A program made the translations under genes and the position numbers. A stretch of DNA of 64,000 nucleotides from an uncultured Kiritimatiellota bacterium. GTDB lineage: Bacteria; Verrucomicrobiota; Kiritimatiellia; RFP12; DVOR01. Under the pieces are notes generated by a model that did no database searches, was not told the origin of the DNA, and saw nothing but the letters and a program-made list of their open reading frames with translations. How positions within the stretch are numbered: position 1 is the first letter of the stretch; every line of letters starts with the position of its first letter. Positions 26,335 through 35,218 of this stretch are shown one piece after another. The DNA is taken from positions 16,719 through 80,718 of the forward strand of contig CALXMV010000008.1 in assembly GCA_944389565.1 (NCBI GenBank). Reading direction: 5' to 3'.

Positions 26335-28191
26335 ATGGCCACGAAGACCGAGAAGAAGCGCGTCCGTTTTGTGGACACGACGTTGCGCGACGCCCATCAA
26401 TCGCTGTGGGCGACGCGGATGCGGACGAAGGACATCCTGGGCATCCTGGAGGCGGTGGACGACGCCGGCTTCTACGCCATCGAGTGCTGGGGCGGCGCGA
26501 CGTTCGACGTGTGCATGCGTTTCCTGCGCGAGGACCCGTGGGAGCGTCTGCGCCAGATCAAGGCCGTCTGCAAAAAGACGCCCCTGCAGATGCTCCTGCG
26601 CGGGCAGAACTGCCTGGGTTACAAGCATTACCCCGACGACGTGCTGGAGCGGTGCGTCGCGAAGATGTGCGAGAACGGGATGGATATCTTCCGTTGCTTC
26701 GACGCGCTCAACGACGTGCGCAACCTCGAGGCAGCCATCAAGGCCGTGAAGAAATACGGCGGGCACGCGCAGGGCACCATCTGCTACACCGTCTCGCCCG
26801 TGCACACGGCGGCCAACTTCGTGAAGTTCGCCAAGGAGCAGGTCGATCTGGGCATCGACTCGCTGGCGATCAAGGACATGGCCGGCATCCTCACCCCCGC
26901 GGCGGCGCGCGAGCTGGTGGGCGCGCTCAAAAAGGCGCTTCCCGAGCTGCCCATCGAGGTGCACTCGCACATGACCAGCGGCATGGCCCCGGCCATGTAC
27001 ATGGCCGCCGTCGAGGCCGGCGCCGGCGCGATCGATTGCGCCGTGGCCACGCTCTCGGGCTTCTCCTCCCAGCCGGCCCATGGCACGATGAAGGCCATCC
27101 TCGAAGGCCTCGGCTACGAGACCGGCGTGAAGGTCGACCGTATCACCGAGATCGACGAGTACTTCAAGAAGCTCAAGCCCGATCGCGCGCTCCAGGCCAA
27201 CGCCAACGCCGAGGTGGTGGACGTGCAGGTGCTCATCCACCACATCCCCGGCGGCATGATCTCCAACACCCGCAGCCAGCTGGCCCAGCAGGGCGCGCTC
27301 GACAAACTCCCCGCCGTGCTCGAGGAGCTCCCCCGCGTCCGCAAGGACATGGGCTACCCGCCGCTCGTCACCCCCACCTCGCAGATCATGGGCGTGCAGG
27401 CCGTCCTCAACGTCCTCACCGGCGAGCGCTACGGCACCGTGACCAACGAGACGCGCCAGTACGTGGCCGGCTATTACGGCCGCTCGCCCGCGCCCGTCGA
27501 CCCCAAGATCGCCAAGCGCATCCTCGGCAAGGAGAAGCCCATCACCTGTCGCCCCGCCGACCTGCTGGAGCCCGGCCTGGCCAAGGCCGCCAAGGAGCTC
27601 GACCCCAAGCTGGTGAAGAGCGAGGAGGATATCCTCTCCTACTGCATGTTCCCCGCCGTGGCGCTGGATTACTTCCAGTGGCGCGCCAAGCCCGAGGGCG
27701 AGCGTGACCCGATCCCCGCCGACGGCGAGCTCACCATCGCCAAGGCGAAGGCCCAGGCCAAGGCCGCCGAGGAGGCCCCCAAGCCGACGCCGCTCTCGGC
27801 GGACGACGCGAAGTTCGCCGTCATCGGCAAGCAGTTCGTCGCGCTCTTCGGCTCGCTCGGCGGCAACCTGAAGGTCGATGCCTCGGCCCTCGCCGTCGCG
27901 CCCGCCGCCGAGGCCGCCCCCGCCGCGGATGCCCCCGCCGCCCCCGCCGCCGCGCCCAAGAAGACCCTGAACGCCACGCTCACGGGCACCTTCTATCGCG
28001 CCGACGCCCCCGGCAAACCGAACATCGTCGAGGAAGGCGCCGCCGTCAAGGCCGGGCAGCCGGTCTGCGTGCTCGAGGCGATGAAACTCTTCAACCCGGT
28101 GAAGGCCACGGAGGATTGCACGATCGTGCGCTTCCTGGTGAAGCCGGGCGAGACCGTCCAGAAGGGCGCGCCGATCGCCGAGATCGCGTGA
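26335..28191 (+). CDS. Biotin-dependent carboxyltransferase (oxaloacetate decarboxylase alpha / pyruvate carboxylase B type)
   Basis: This 618-residue protein moves CO2 between a biotin carrier and pyruvate/oxaloacetate. The HMGL-like barrel starts at RFVDTTLRDAHQSLWATRM, with metal and substrate residues in that motif, AIECWGGATFDVCMRFL and EVHSHMTSGMA. A conserved C-terminal carboxylase domain follows, then an Ala/Pro linker (about 540-560) and a biotinyl domain with EAMKLF, whose Lys takes biotin. Both the sodium-pump alpha subunit and pyruvate carboxylase B have this order. No beta/gamma pump or biotin carboxylase gene is nearby, so the partner is elsewhere. I chose ATG 26335 after AAAGGA; ATG 26317 is in frame. 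Confidence 0.92.
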   Translation: MATKTEKKRVRFVDTTLRDAHQSLWATRMRTKDILGILEAVDDAGFYAIECWGGATFDVCMRFLREDPWERLRQIKAVCKKTPLQMLLRGQNCLGYKHYPDDVLERCVAKMCENGMDIFRCFDALNDVRNLEAAIKAVKKYGGHAQGTICYTVSPVHTAANFVKFAKEQVDLGIDSLAIKDMAGILTPAAARELVGALKKALPELPIEVHSHMTSGMAPAMYMAAVEAGAGAIDCAVATLSGFSSQPAHGTMKAILEGLGYETGVKVDRITEIDEYFKKLKPDRALQANANAEVVDVQVLIHHIPGGMISNTRSQLAQQGALDKLPAVLEELPRVRKDMGYPPLVTPTSQIMGVQAVLNVLTGERYGTVTNETRQYVAGYYGRSPAPVDPKIAKRILGKEKPITCRPADLLEPGLAKAAKELDPKLVKSEEDILSYCMFPAVALDYFQWRAKPEGERDPIPADGELTIAKAKAQAKAAEEAPKPTPLSADDAKFAVIGKQFVALFGSLGGNLKVDASALAVAPAAEAAPAADAPAAPAAAPKKTLNATLTGTFYRADAPGKPNIVEEGAAVKAGQPVCVLEAMKLFNPVKATEDCTIVRFLVKPGETVQKGAPIAEIA

Positions 28192-28258
28192 CGCCTCCCG
28201 CGCGGCGCCCCCGACCCCGGGGCGCCGCGCACCCTTCCATCCCCCAGCGCCCCCGCCC

Positions 28259-30211
28259 ATGCCGCATCGGAAAAAACAAGCCGTCCCCGCCGCTTCGCCC
28301 GCCGGGCGTGAGTGGTTCGACCGGGAGTACGACGCGAAGACCGTCTATCGCCGCCTGTGGGGATATGCGCGGAAGTACAAGGCCATCATCGTGGCGGGGC
28401 TGTTGCTGGGGATGCTGACCGGTGGCGCGTGGACCCCCATCTTCATGATGGTGAAGCCGTTGGCGGAGCAATTGGTGCCTTCCGCCCCGGCGCCGGTCGT
28501 CCAGACCGTCGAGACGGGCGCGGGCGTGGCGAAGGCGGATCGCCTCACGGGGTCGTTGGCCCAGGCGGATGCCTTTCTGGGGCGTTTCGGCATCTCGCTG
28601 ACGGATGCCGACGGGTCGCCCAAGGCGCCGGTCTTCGCGCTGATCATGATGCTCTTCGCGGGGGCCGTGGGGCTGAAGATGGTGACGCAGTACCTGAACC
28701 AATACTTCCTGACGAAGGCCGGGATGAAGGTGGTGATGGATCTGCGCAACGTCATGTTCGCCCACCTGCAGGAGCAGTCGCTGGCCTTCCATGGCCGTAG
28801 CGACGTGGGCAAGCTGATGAGCCGCGCGACGGGCGACCCCAGCATCGTGCAGACGATCATCTCCTCGACGATGAGCGACTTGTGCCGGGCGCCTTTCGAG
28901 GTGCTCTCCGCCGTCGTTTTCGTCTGCGTCTACGCCATCCAGGGCGGTCTGCTCGACCTCTTCCTCATCACGGTCCTCGGCTATCCGCTGTGCATGGTGC
29001 CGGTGGTGTGGCTGGGGCGCAAGATCCGCCGTTGGACGGCGCGGATGCTGGAGCAGAGCGCGGGTGTCGGCTCCGGCTTCCATGAGAACCTCACGTGCAT
29101 CCGCGTGGTCAAGGCCTACCACACCGAGGCGCAGGAGATCGCGAAGTACGAGCAGGCCAACCTGCGGCAGTACAAGATGAATATGCGCGCCGTGCGCCTC
29201 GGCATCCTGGTGGGGCCGCTCACGGAACTGGTCGCGATCGTCCTGGCGGGCTTCTTCATCGTCCTCTGCGGCTTGCGGGGGCTGACCTTCGTGGACGTGA
29301 TCCCGCTGTTGCCGCCCTTCCTCATCCTCTACAAGCCCATGAAGCAGATCGGGCGCATCCAGGTGGCGTTGGAGAACGGTCGCGCCGCGCTCCAGCGCAT
29401 CTTCTCCCTGCTCGACGTCCACGACGAGCTCGTCGAGAAGCCCGACGCGAAGCCCATCGCCGCCTTCCGGGACGCCGTCGTCTTCGACCATGTGGACTTC
29501 CGGTACGCGGGGCGCGACGCCCTCACCATCCATGACGCGGATTTCACCATCAGGCGCGGGCAGATGTATGCCGTCGTCGGCTCCACGGGCAGCGGCAAGA
29601 CCACGCTCGCCAACCTCCTCGCCCGGTTCTACGACGTCTCCGGCGGCCGGGTGCTCATCGACGGCACCGACATCCGCGACTACAGGATCTCCGACATCCG
29701 TGCCATCATCGGCGCCGTCACCCAGGAATCCATCCTCTTCAACGACACCATCGCCGCGAACATCGCCTACGGCACGCCCGGCGCCACCCGCGAGCAGATC
29801 GTCCGGGCCGCGACCCTCGCCAACGCCCATGCCTTCATCGCCGCGCACCCGGAGGGTTACGACCGCGTGGTCGGCGAGAAAGGGTTCGTGCTCAGCGGCG
29901 GCGAGCGCCAGCGCATCGCCATCGCGCGGGCCATCCTGCGCAACCCGCCCATTCTCATCCTTGACGAGGCCACCAGCGCCCTCGACACCGTCACCGAGCA
30001 GCAGGTCCAGGCCGCCATCGACAACCTGATGCAGAATCGCACCACCTTCGCCATCGCCCACCGCCTCTCCACCATCCGCCGCGCGGATTGCATCCTCGTG
30101 ATGGAGAAAGGGGAGATCAGGGAGCGTGGCACGCACGACGAGCTTTACGCGCGGGGCGGGCTCTACCGCCGCCTCTGCGACATCCAAAATCGACAAAACG
30201 AGGAAGCCTGA
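28259..30211 (+). CDS. ABC exporter, MsbA-like, fused permease-ATPase
   Basis: This 650-residue half-transporter has a six-helix membrane domain (about residues 40-340) with a loop insertion near residues 75-125. The ATPase has Walker A GSTGSGKTT, signature LSGGERQR and Walker B ILILDEATSALD. This layout fits lipid A, lipid or peptide exporters; the substrate cannot be read. The ATG at 28259 lies 67 bases after the carboxyltransferase stop, past a GC hairpin that lacks a T-run. It is two bases from the following protease gene, so they share a transcript. Confidence 0.92.
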   Translation: MPHRKKQAVPAASPAGREWFDREYDAKTVYRRLWGYARKYKAIIVAGLLLGMLTGGAWTPIFMMVKPLAEQLVPSAPAPVVQTVETGAGVAKADRLTGSLAQADAFLGRFGISLTDADGSPKAPVFALIMMLFAGAVGLKMVTQYLNQYFLTKAGMKVVMDLRNVMFAHLQEQSLAFHGRSDVGKLMSRATGDPSIVQTIISSTMSDLCRAPFEVLSAVVFVCVYAIQGGLLDLFLITVLGYPLCMVPVVWLGRKIRRWTARMLEQSAGVGSGFHENLTCIRVVKAYHTEAQEIAKYEQANLRQYKMNMRAVRLGILVGPLTELVAIVLAGFFIVLCGLRGLTFVDVIPLLPPFLILYKPMKQIGRIQVALENGRAALQRIFSLLDVHDELVEKPDAKPIAAFRDAVVFDHVDFRYAGRDALTIHDADFTIRRGQMYAVVGSTGSGKTTLANLLARFYDVSGGRVLIDGTDIRDYRISDIRAIIGAVTQESILFNDTIAANIAYGTPGATREQIVRAATLANAHAFIAAHPEGYDRVVGEKGFVLSGGERQRIAIARAILRNPPILILDEATSALDTVTEQQVQAAIDNLMQNRTTFAIAHRLSTIRRADCILVMEKGEIRERGTHDELYARGGLYRRLCDIQNRQNEEA

Positions 30212-30213
30212 CC

Positions 30214-33200
30214 ATGCACCCCACCGGCCTTCCCGCACGCCTCGGGGGCGCGTTCCTGGCGTTCGCCGTCCTCCTTTGCTCGGCCTTCGCCCAGGCGCGG
30301 GCCGAGGCGCCCACGCCCGCCTCCTGGCCCTGCCGCCCCGCCCCCGCCGAGCCGCCGAAGGATTTCGACCCCGAGCGGATCTACATGGCCTCGCGCCCGT
30401 CGATCCTGCCGGAGGGCGACCGTTTCCTCTTCGAATGGTGCGACGCCATCTGGATCGCGCCCGTCTCCGGCGGCATCGCGAAGGTGCTCCAGCACTCCGC
30501 CACGGGGCACGACGCCTGGCCGGTCGTCTCCCGCGACGGCAAGCGCTTTGCCTTCCAGTCCAGCCGCGCCGGCGGGTGGCATCTCTTCGTGGCCGACATC
30601 GACGAAGGCGCGGAGGCGCGGCAGGTCGGCTTTCATTCCGACGGCGAACGCCCCTACCTGTGGTCGCAGGACGATTCCGAGGTGCTGTGCTACGTCCTAC
30701 GCGACGACAACGGCTCCGTCTTCGACCAAGGGCGCCTCGCGTGGCTGCCGGTCAATCGTCGCGCGGCCGAGCGGCGCGTCTTCGACGCGATGGGCAGCGA
30801 GCCCTCCCTCTCCCCCGACGGCCGGCACCTCCTCTTCGTCCAAGAGGGCGAGGGGATCTACCGCAAGGGCTTCACGGGCGAGAACGCCGCCCGCATCTGG
30901 TGTTACGACACGCAGACGCGCACCTTCGCGCTCGCCGTCAAGCATCCCACCGAGAGTCTCACGCCCCTGTGGTGCCCGGATGGCAAAGGCTTCTACTACG
31001 TCTCCGGGCAGGACGGCACCATGAACGTCTGGTGGCACGCCTTCCCCGGCACCGAGGAGCGGCAGATCACGTTCTTCGAGGGCGACAGCGTCATCGCCCC
31101 GACGCTCTCCGCGGACGGCAAGACGATGATCTTCCGGCAGGGGCTATGGTTCTGGTCGATCGATCCCACCGCGCCGAAGGCCACGCCCAAGCGCATCGAC
31201 CTGATCCCGGAGGACACGGGGCTCGCCCGCAACTTCAGCCGCCGCCGCCTCTACGACACCCTGTGGAACAACGACGAGGCCGGCTCGCTCACCGCCACCA
31301 GCGGAGGCCTTGAGTTCGCCTTTACCACCGGCGGCGACCTCTACGTCATGGACACCACCCTCCGTGAGCCTAGACTGGTTTACGGCGACTCCCGCACCCA
31401 TGAGCGCGAGGCCGTCTTCTCCAAGGACGGCGCCCGACTCTTCTTCCTCTCCGACCGCGGCGACGGCGTGGCCCTCTGCGTCGCCGAGAAGGCCCGCCCC
31501 GACCACTTCTGGTGGGAGAACGACGACTTCGTCGTCAATCCCCTGGTCGTCGACAAGACCCGCCGCGCGAACCTTTCCATCTCCCCCGACGGCCGCCGCC
31601 TCGCGTGGATCGAGACGAGCTCGCGCCTGGTCGTCGCCGACACCGAGGGCAAGGTCATCCGCACCTTCCCGCCGGTCAAGCGCGTCAATGCCTACGACTG
31701 GTCGCCCGACGGCCGCTGGCTCGTCGTCGCCCAAGAGGATAACTACGCCAACTGCGACATCTGGCTCCTCCCCATCGACGACCTCAAGGCGAAGCCCTAC
31801 AACCTCTCCCGCTCGTTCACCTGGGATGGCGTCCCCGCCTGGTCGCCTGACGGCCAGCTGATCGTCTGGAACGGCCAGCGCGTCGGCTCCGGCTCCAACC
31901 TCTTCCACGTCTGGCTCCGCCGCCACGACGAGGAGGCCCTCAAGGCCCAGGCCTATCGCGAGGCCATCGAGAACATGGGGCTCAAGCTGGACGACCGGCC
32001 CGAGACCTCCCTCCTCCTCGGCGCGACCGTCAACACCGCGCCCGACCCGAACAGCCCCGACGCCGACGCCGACGCGCTGGCGACCGAGCCCCCGCCCGTC
32101 CGCATCGACTTCGACGGCCTCGCCGAGCGCGTCCATGCCACGCCCATCACCAGCCTCGGCGCACCCACCTTCGCGCCCGACTCGCGCCGCATCCTCTTCC
32201 CCGCCACCATCGGCGGCGTCGCCGGCACCTACGAGGTCACGATCCCCGAGCGCCTCAAGCCGAAGCTCGTCACGAAGCGTTGGGGCTACCCCGTCGGCTG
32301 GTTCGGCAAGGACAAGGACCCCCTCAAGGCCGACCGCCTCGTCCTGATCACCAACGACCGCAAAATCGGCACCCTCAACGAGACCTACCCCTTCCGCGTC
32401 TACCAGGAGACCGACATCCAGGACTACCAGGAACTCGGCTTCCTCACCATCTGGGGCACCCTGCGCGACGAGTTTTACGACGCGGACATGCATGGCGCCG
32501 ACTGGGAGGCCGTCCGCCGCAAATACCAGCTTCCCGCCCGCTGCGCGCCGACCCGCTCCGTCTTCATGCGCCTCATCTACGCCATGAACGGCGAGCTCAA
32601 CGCCTCCCACCTCGGCTATTACGATGACGACGCCTCGCGCCGCGAATGGAACCGCTCCATCTCCACCCACGCCTGGGAGCCCGTCACCTCCCATCTCGGC
32701 ATCCAGTTCGACCCCACCTACACCGGGGACGTCGGCTGGATGGTGCGCCGGGTCATCCCAGGGGGCCCCGCCGACTTCGACCAGGTGGGCCTCAAGCCCG
32801 GCGACCTCATCGTCTCCATCGACGGCGAGCCCATCCGCAACGGCATGGATCCCACCCTCCTGCTCAACGCCCCCAAGCCCGGCAAATACACCCTCGGCGT
32901 CAAATCCGGCGACACCGAGCGCAACGTCTACGTCGAGGCCATCACCACCGGCGAGGCCCGGGGCCTCCTCCAGAAAACGCTCTACGCCGACCGCCGCGAC
33001 TACGTCCACGCACGCTCCGGCGGCGCCTTCGGCTACATCAACATCGCCAAGATGAACAACGACGAGTACAACCGCTTCGAGCGCGAGATCTTCGCCGAGG
33101 GCTTTGACAAGGCCGGCATGGTCATCGACGTGCGCGACAACACCGGCGGCTTCACCGCCGACAAGGTGCTCAACATCCTCGGCGTCCAGCGCCACTCCTG

Positions 33201-33645
33201 GTCCGTCCCCCGCCACGGCCAGCCGGCCTACCTCGCCGGCTATTGGGGCCGCCCCGTCTTCGACAAGCCCGTCGTCGTGCTCTGCAACCAGAACACCGTC
33301 TCCAACGGCGAGATCTTCTCGCACGCCATCAAACAGCTCGGCCGGGGCAAACTCGTCGGCGTCCAGACCCAGGGCGGCGTCATCGCCACCAGCGAGGCCA
33401 AGGTGCTCGACCTCGGCGGCTTCCGCAAGGCCCACTACGGCTGGTACACCCTCGACGGCACCGACATGGAGCTCCACGGCGCCATCCCCGACGTCATCGT
33501 CGAGACCACCCCCGCCGACGCCGCCGCGGGCCGCGACCCGCAGCTCGACGCTGCCATCGACACCCTTCGCGCCGAGGTCGAGACCTTCGAGAAAAATCAC
33601 CGGCCCTTCGTCCCGAACACCTACAAATGGGATTGGAAACCATGA
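30214..33645 (+). CDS. Tricorn-like S41 protease with beta-propellers and PDZ
   Basis: This 1143-residue exported protein has a signal peptide (cut near ARA-E). Two WD40/TolB-like propellers follow (repeats with SRDGKRFAFQS, SPDGRRLAWIE, SPDGRWLVV). A PDZ domain spans about 835-910 and a C-terminal S41 core about 930-1120. Predicted catalytic residues are His799 (in NASHLGYY) and Ser1030 (in NTVSNGEIFSH), as in archaeal tricorn. It would degrade peptides in the periplasm rather than the cytosol. Length and order match bacterial tricorn homologues. Its stop overlaps the panD start (ATGA). Confidence 0.92.
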   Translation: MHPTGLPARLGGAFLAFAVLLCSAFAQARAEAPTPASWPCRPAPAEPPKDFDPERIYMASRPSILPEGDRFLFEWCDAIWIAPVSGGIAKVLQHSATGHDAWPVVSRDGKRFAFQSSRAGGWHLFVADIDEGAEARQVGFHSDGERPYLWSQDDSEVLCYVLRDDNGSVFDQGRLAWLPVNRRAAERRVFDAMGSEPSLSPDGRHLLFVQEGEGIYRKGFTGENAARIWCYDTQTRTFALAVKHPTESLTPLWCPDGKGFYYVSGQDGTMNVWWHAFPGTEERQITFFEGDSVIAPTLSADGKTMIFRQGLWFWSIDPTAPKATPKRIDLIPEDTGLARNFSRRRLYDTLWNNDEAGSLTATSGGLEFAFTTGGDLYVMDTTLREPRLVYGDSRTHEREAVFSKDGARLFFLSDRGDGVALCVAEKARPDHFWWENDDFVVNPLVVDKTRRANLSISPDGRRLAWIETSSRLVVADTEGKVIRTFPPVKRVNAYDWSPDGRWLVVAQEDNYANCDIWLLPIDDLKAKPYNLSRSFTWDGVPAWSPDGQLIVWNGQRVGSGSNLFHVWLRRHDEEALKAQAYREAIENMGLKLDDRPETSLLLGATVNTAPDPNSPDADADALATEPPPVRIDFDGLAERVHATPITSLGAPTFAPDSRRILFPATIGGVAGTYEVTIPERLKPKLVTKRWGYPVGWFGKDKDPLKADRLVLITNDRKIGTLNETYPFRVYQETDIQDYQELGFLTIWGTLRDEFYDADMHGADWEAVRRKYQLPARCAPTRSVFMRLIYAMNGELNASHLGYYDDDASRREWNRSISTHAWEPVTSHLGIQFDPTYTGDVGWMVRRVIPGGPADFDQVGLKPGDLIVSIDGEPIRNGMDPTLLLNAPKPGKYTLGVKSGDTERNVYVEAITTGEARGLLQKTLYADRRDYVHARSGGAFGYINIAKMNNDEYNRFEREIFAEGFDKAGMVIDVRDNTGGFTADKVLNILGVQRHSWSVPRHGQPAYLAGYWGRPVFDKPVVVLCNQNTVSNGEIFSHAIKQLGRGKLVGVQTQGGVIATSEAKVLDLGGFRKAHYGWYTLDGTDMELHGAIPDVIVETTPADAAAGRDPQLDAAIDTLRAEVETFEKNHRPFVPNTYKWDWKP

Positions 33646-34001
33646 CCCTCACCCTCCTTCACGCCAAACTCCACCATCTGCGCGTCACCCAGGCCGACCG
33701 CGACTACCTCGGCTCGCTGACCATCGACGAGGACCTCATGGACGCCGTCGGTCTGCGTGCCTACGAGAAGATCCTCGTCGCCGACCTGGAGAATGGCAAC
33801 CGCCTGGAGACCTACGCCATTCCCGGCGTCCGCGGCTCGCGCATCGCCTGCCTCAATGGCGCGGCGGCCTACCTCGGCAAGGTCGGCGACCGCCTCATCG
33901 TCATGGCCTTCGCCCAGGTCCCCGAGGCCGAGGCACCCACGCACCATCCCAAGGTCGTCCGCCTCGACGCGCACAACGAGATCGTCGCCCAGGCCTACTG
34001 A
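33642..34001 (+). CDS. panD: Aspartate 1-decarboxylase
   Basis: This 119-residue proenzyme makes beta-alanine for pantothenate and CoA. It cleaves itself between Gly24 and Ser25 (DYLGSLTID) to form the pyruvoyl group, at the same residue numbers as in E. coli. Other conserved pieces are ETYAIPG, RGS and CLNGAAA. The ATG overlaps the protease stop by four bases. No panB or panC is in the window, so its position behind a protease gene is odd. A terminator follows. Confidence 0.95.
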   Translation: MTLTLLHAKLHHLRVTQADRDYLGSLTIDEDLMDAVGLRAYEKILVADLENGNRLETYAIPGVRGSRIACLNGAAAYLGKVGDRLIVMAFAQVPEAEAPTHHPKVVRLDAHNEIVAQAY

Positions 34002-34025
34002 CCCCCACGCTCGCGCGCGCCACGA

Positions 34026-34056
34026 AAAAGCCCCTCCTTCCGGGAGGGGCTTTTTT
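34026..34056. terminator. Bidirectional terminator after panD
   Basis: A 9-bp stem (34029-34037 with 34043-34051) and TTCCG loop have T6 downstream and A5 upstream on the plus strand. Confidence 0.92.
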
Positions 34057-34103
34057 CGTGCCCTCCCCATGCGTTCGCCCCCGACCCTGCGCAGGGGCGG
34101 GGG

Positions 34104-34152
34104 CGAAACCCTAAGGGGTTCGGGTCAGACCCTTAAGGGTTTGGGGTCAGGG
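34104..34152. repeat. Interspersed palindromic repeat cluster 2
   Basis: Two units, ACCCTAAGGGGTT and ACCCTTAAGGGTTT, are joined by CGGGTCAG, as in clusters 1, 3 and 4. The minus-strand TGA of the metzincin gene (34147-34149) is part of the GGGGTCAGGGG edge of this cluster. Confidence 0.8.
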
Positions 34153-35214
34153 GAGGGTGACGGGGTGGGTGTAGAGCTCGGTGGTGGCGTCGTCGTGGAC
34201 GAGGCGGAGCTGGATTTGGGCGTTCTTGGTCTTGCCGGGGTGGATGTCGGCCATGGGGAGGGTGAAGTCGAAGCGGCCGGCGGTGTCGAAGGGGATGACG
34301 AAGGATTCGGCGTCGTAGTTTTGGTTGACGTGCCCGTAGTCGTCCTTGTCGAAGGCCGCGACGATGCGGCGGACGGTGGCGCCGGGGGGGATCTGGCCGG
34401 CGACGCGGAAGGTGCCGTCCTGCGGGGTGACGGTGAAGGGGAGCGTTTCGCCGACGCGTCGGAGGGGGCGCGGGGTCTGGACGCGGCAAGGGGGCGAGCT
34501 TTCGAGGAAGGCGCAGTCGCCGGGGGTGAGGAAGGTGGGGGTGAAGCCGAGGGTGCGGTTGCCGGCGCCCATGAGGGCGGTGCCGAGCTGTTTGGCCTGG
34601 GAGCGGGTGGCGTGGGTGTGGGGGAGGCCGAGGCCGTGGCCGAGCTCGTGGGCCATGCCGCCGTACCACGGCTTGAACTTCCTGCCGGCGGGGGTGTCCT
34701 GCCCGCAGTCCTTGTAGTCGAAGTCCTGGTAATCGAGGGCGAAGCAGAACTTGCCGTAGCCGTAGAAGGGGACGTTCATGCGTTCGCCGGGCTTGGTGGG
34801 GATGATGACGAGGGTGCGGTCGGATCGGGTGGGGCGGGGATTGGCTTTGAGGTACGCGCGGACGTCCGGCAGGGCGGTCTCCCAGCCTTTCTCGTAGGGG
34901 TAGCCGGCGAGGGGGTGGGAGCCTTTGACGAGTTCGAGGGCGACGAGGCCGGTGTCGGGGTCGATGGGCATCCGGAGGCGGGCGGGGGAGCCGTTGCGGG
35001 CGAGTTCGCCGTTGTAGAACCGCTGCATCTCGAGGAGGATCTTGCCGAGGCGCTCGCGGTAGCGGGGGAGGGGCTCCATGTCGTTGGGCAGGAGGTAGAG
35101 GATGTTGAGTTCCTGCGCGGGGGGCGTCGTCGGCGGCGCGGGGGCGTCGGCGGCGCGGAGGGTGCCGGGCAGGAGGGTGAGAGCGGCGAGGAGGAGGGGG
35201 AGGCTGCGGGGCAT
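34147..35214 (-). CDS. Secreted metzincin-type zinc metallopeptidase
   Basis: This 355-residue protein has a signal peptide (cut near LRA-A). The zinc motif HELGHGLGLPHTH follows the metzincin pattern HExxHxxGxxH, with Glu as general base. A possible Met-turn is ALMGAG, about 25 residues later. The C-terminal 120 residues form a beta-rich domain. I do not recognise the exact family; it could be a mucin- or protein-degrading protease. It is the last gene of the cyclophilin-NodT-metzincin operon, 4 bases after the NodT stop, and ends in an interspersed repeat. Confidence 0.85.
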   Translation of the reverse strand: MPRSLPLLLAALTLLPGTLRAADAPAPPTTPPAQELNILYLLPNDMEPLPRYRERLGKILLEMQRFYNGELARNGSPARLRMPIDPDTGLVALELVKGSHPLAGYPYEKGWETALPDVRAYLKANPRPTRSDRTLVIIPTKPGERMNVPFYGYGKFCFALDYQDFDYKDCGQDTPAGRKFKPWYGGMAHELGHGLGLPHTHATRSQAKQLGTALMGAGNRTLGFTPTFLTPGDCAFLESSPPCRVQTPRPLRRVGETLPFTVTPQDGTFRVAGQIPPGATVRRIVAAFDKDDYGHVNQNYDAESFVIPFDTAGRFDFTLPMADIHPGKTKNAQIQLRLVHDDATTELYTHPVTLP

Positions 35215-35218
35215 GGCG

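Noticed and set aside
28200..28231. GC-rich hairpin between carboxyltransferase and ABC exporter genes
   Set aside because: It has no T-run, so I did not call a terminator; it may be an mRNA processing or stability element.
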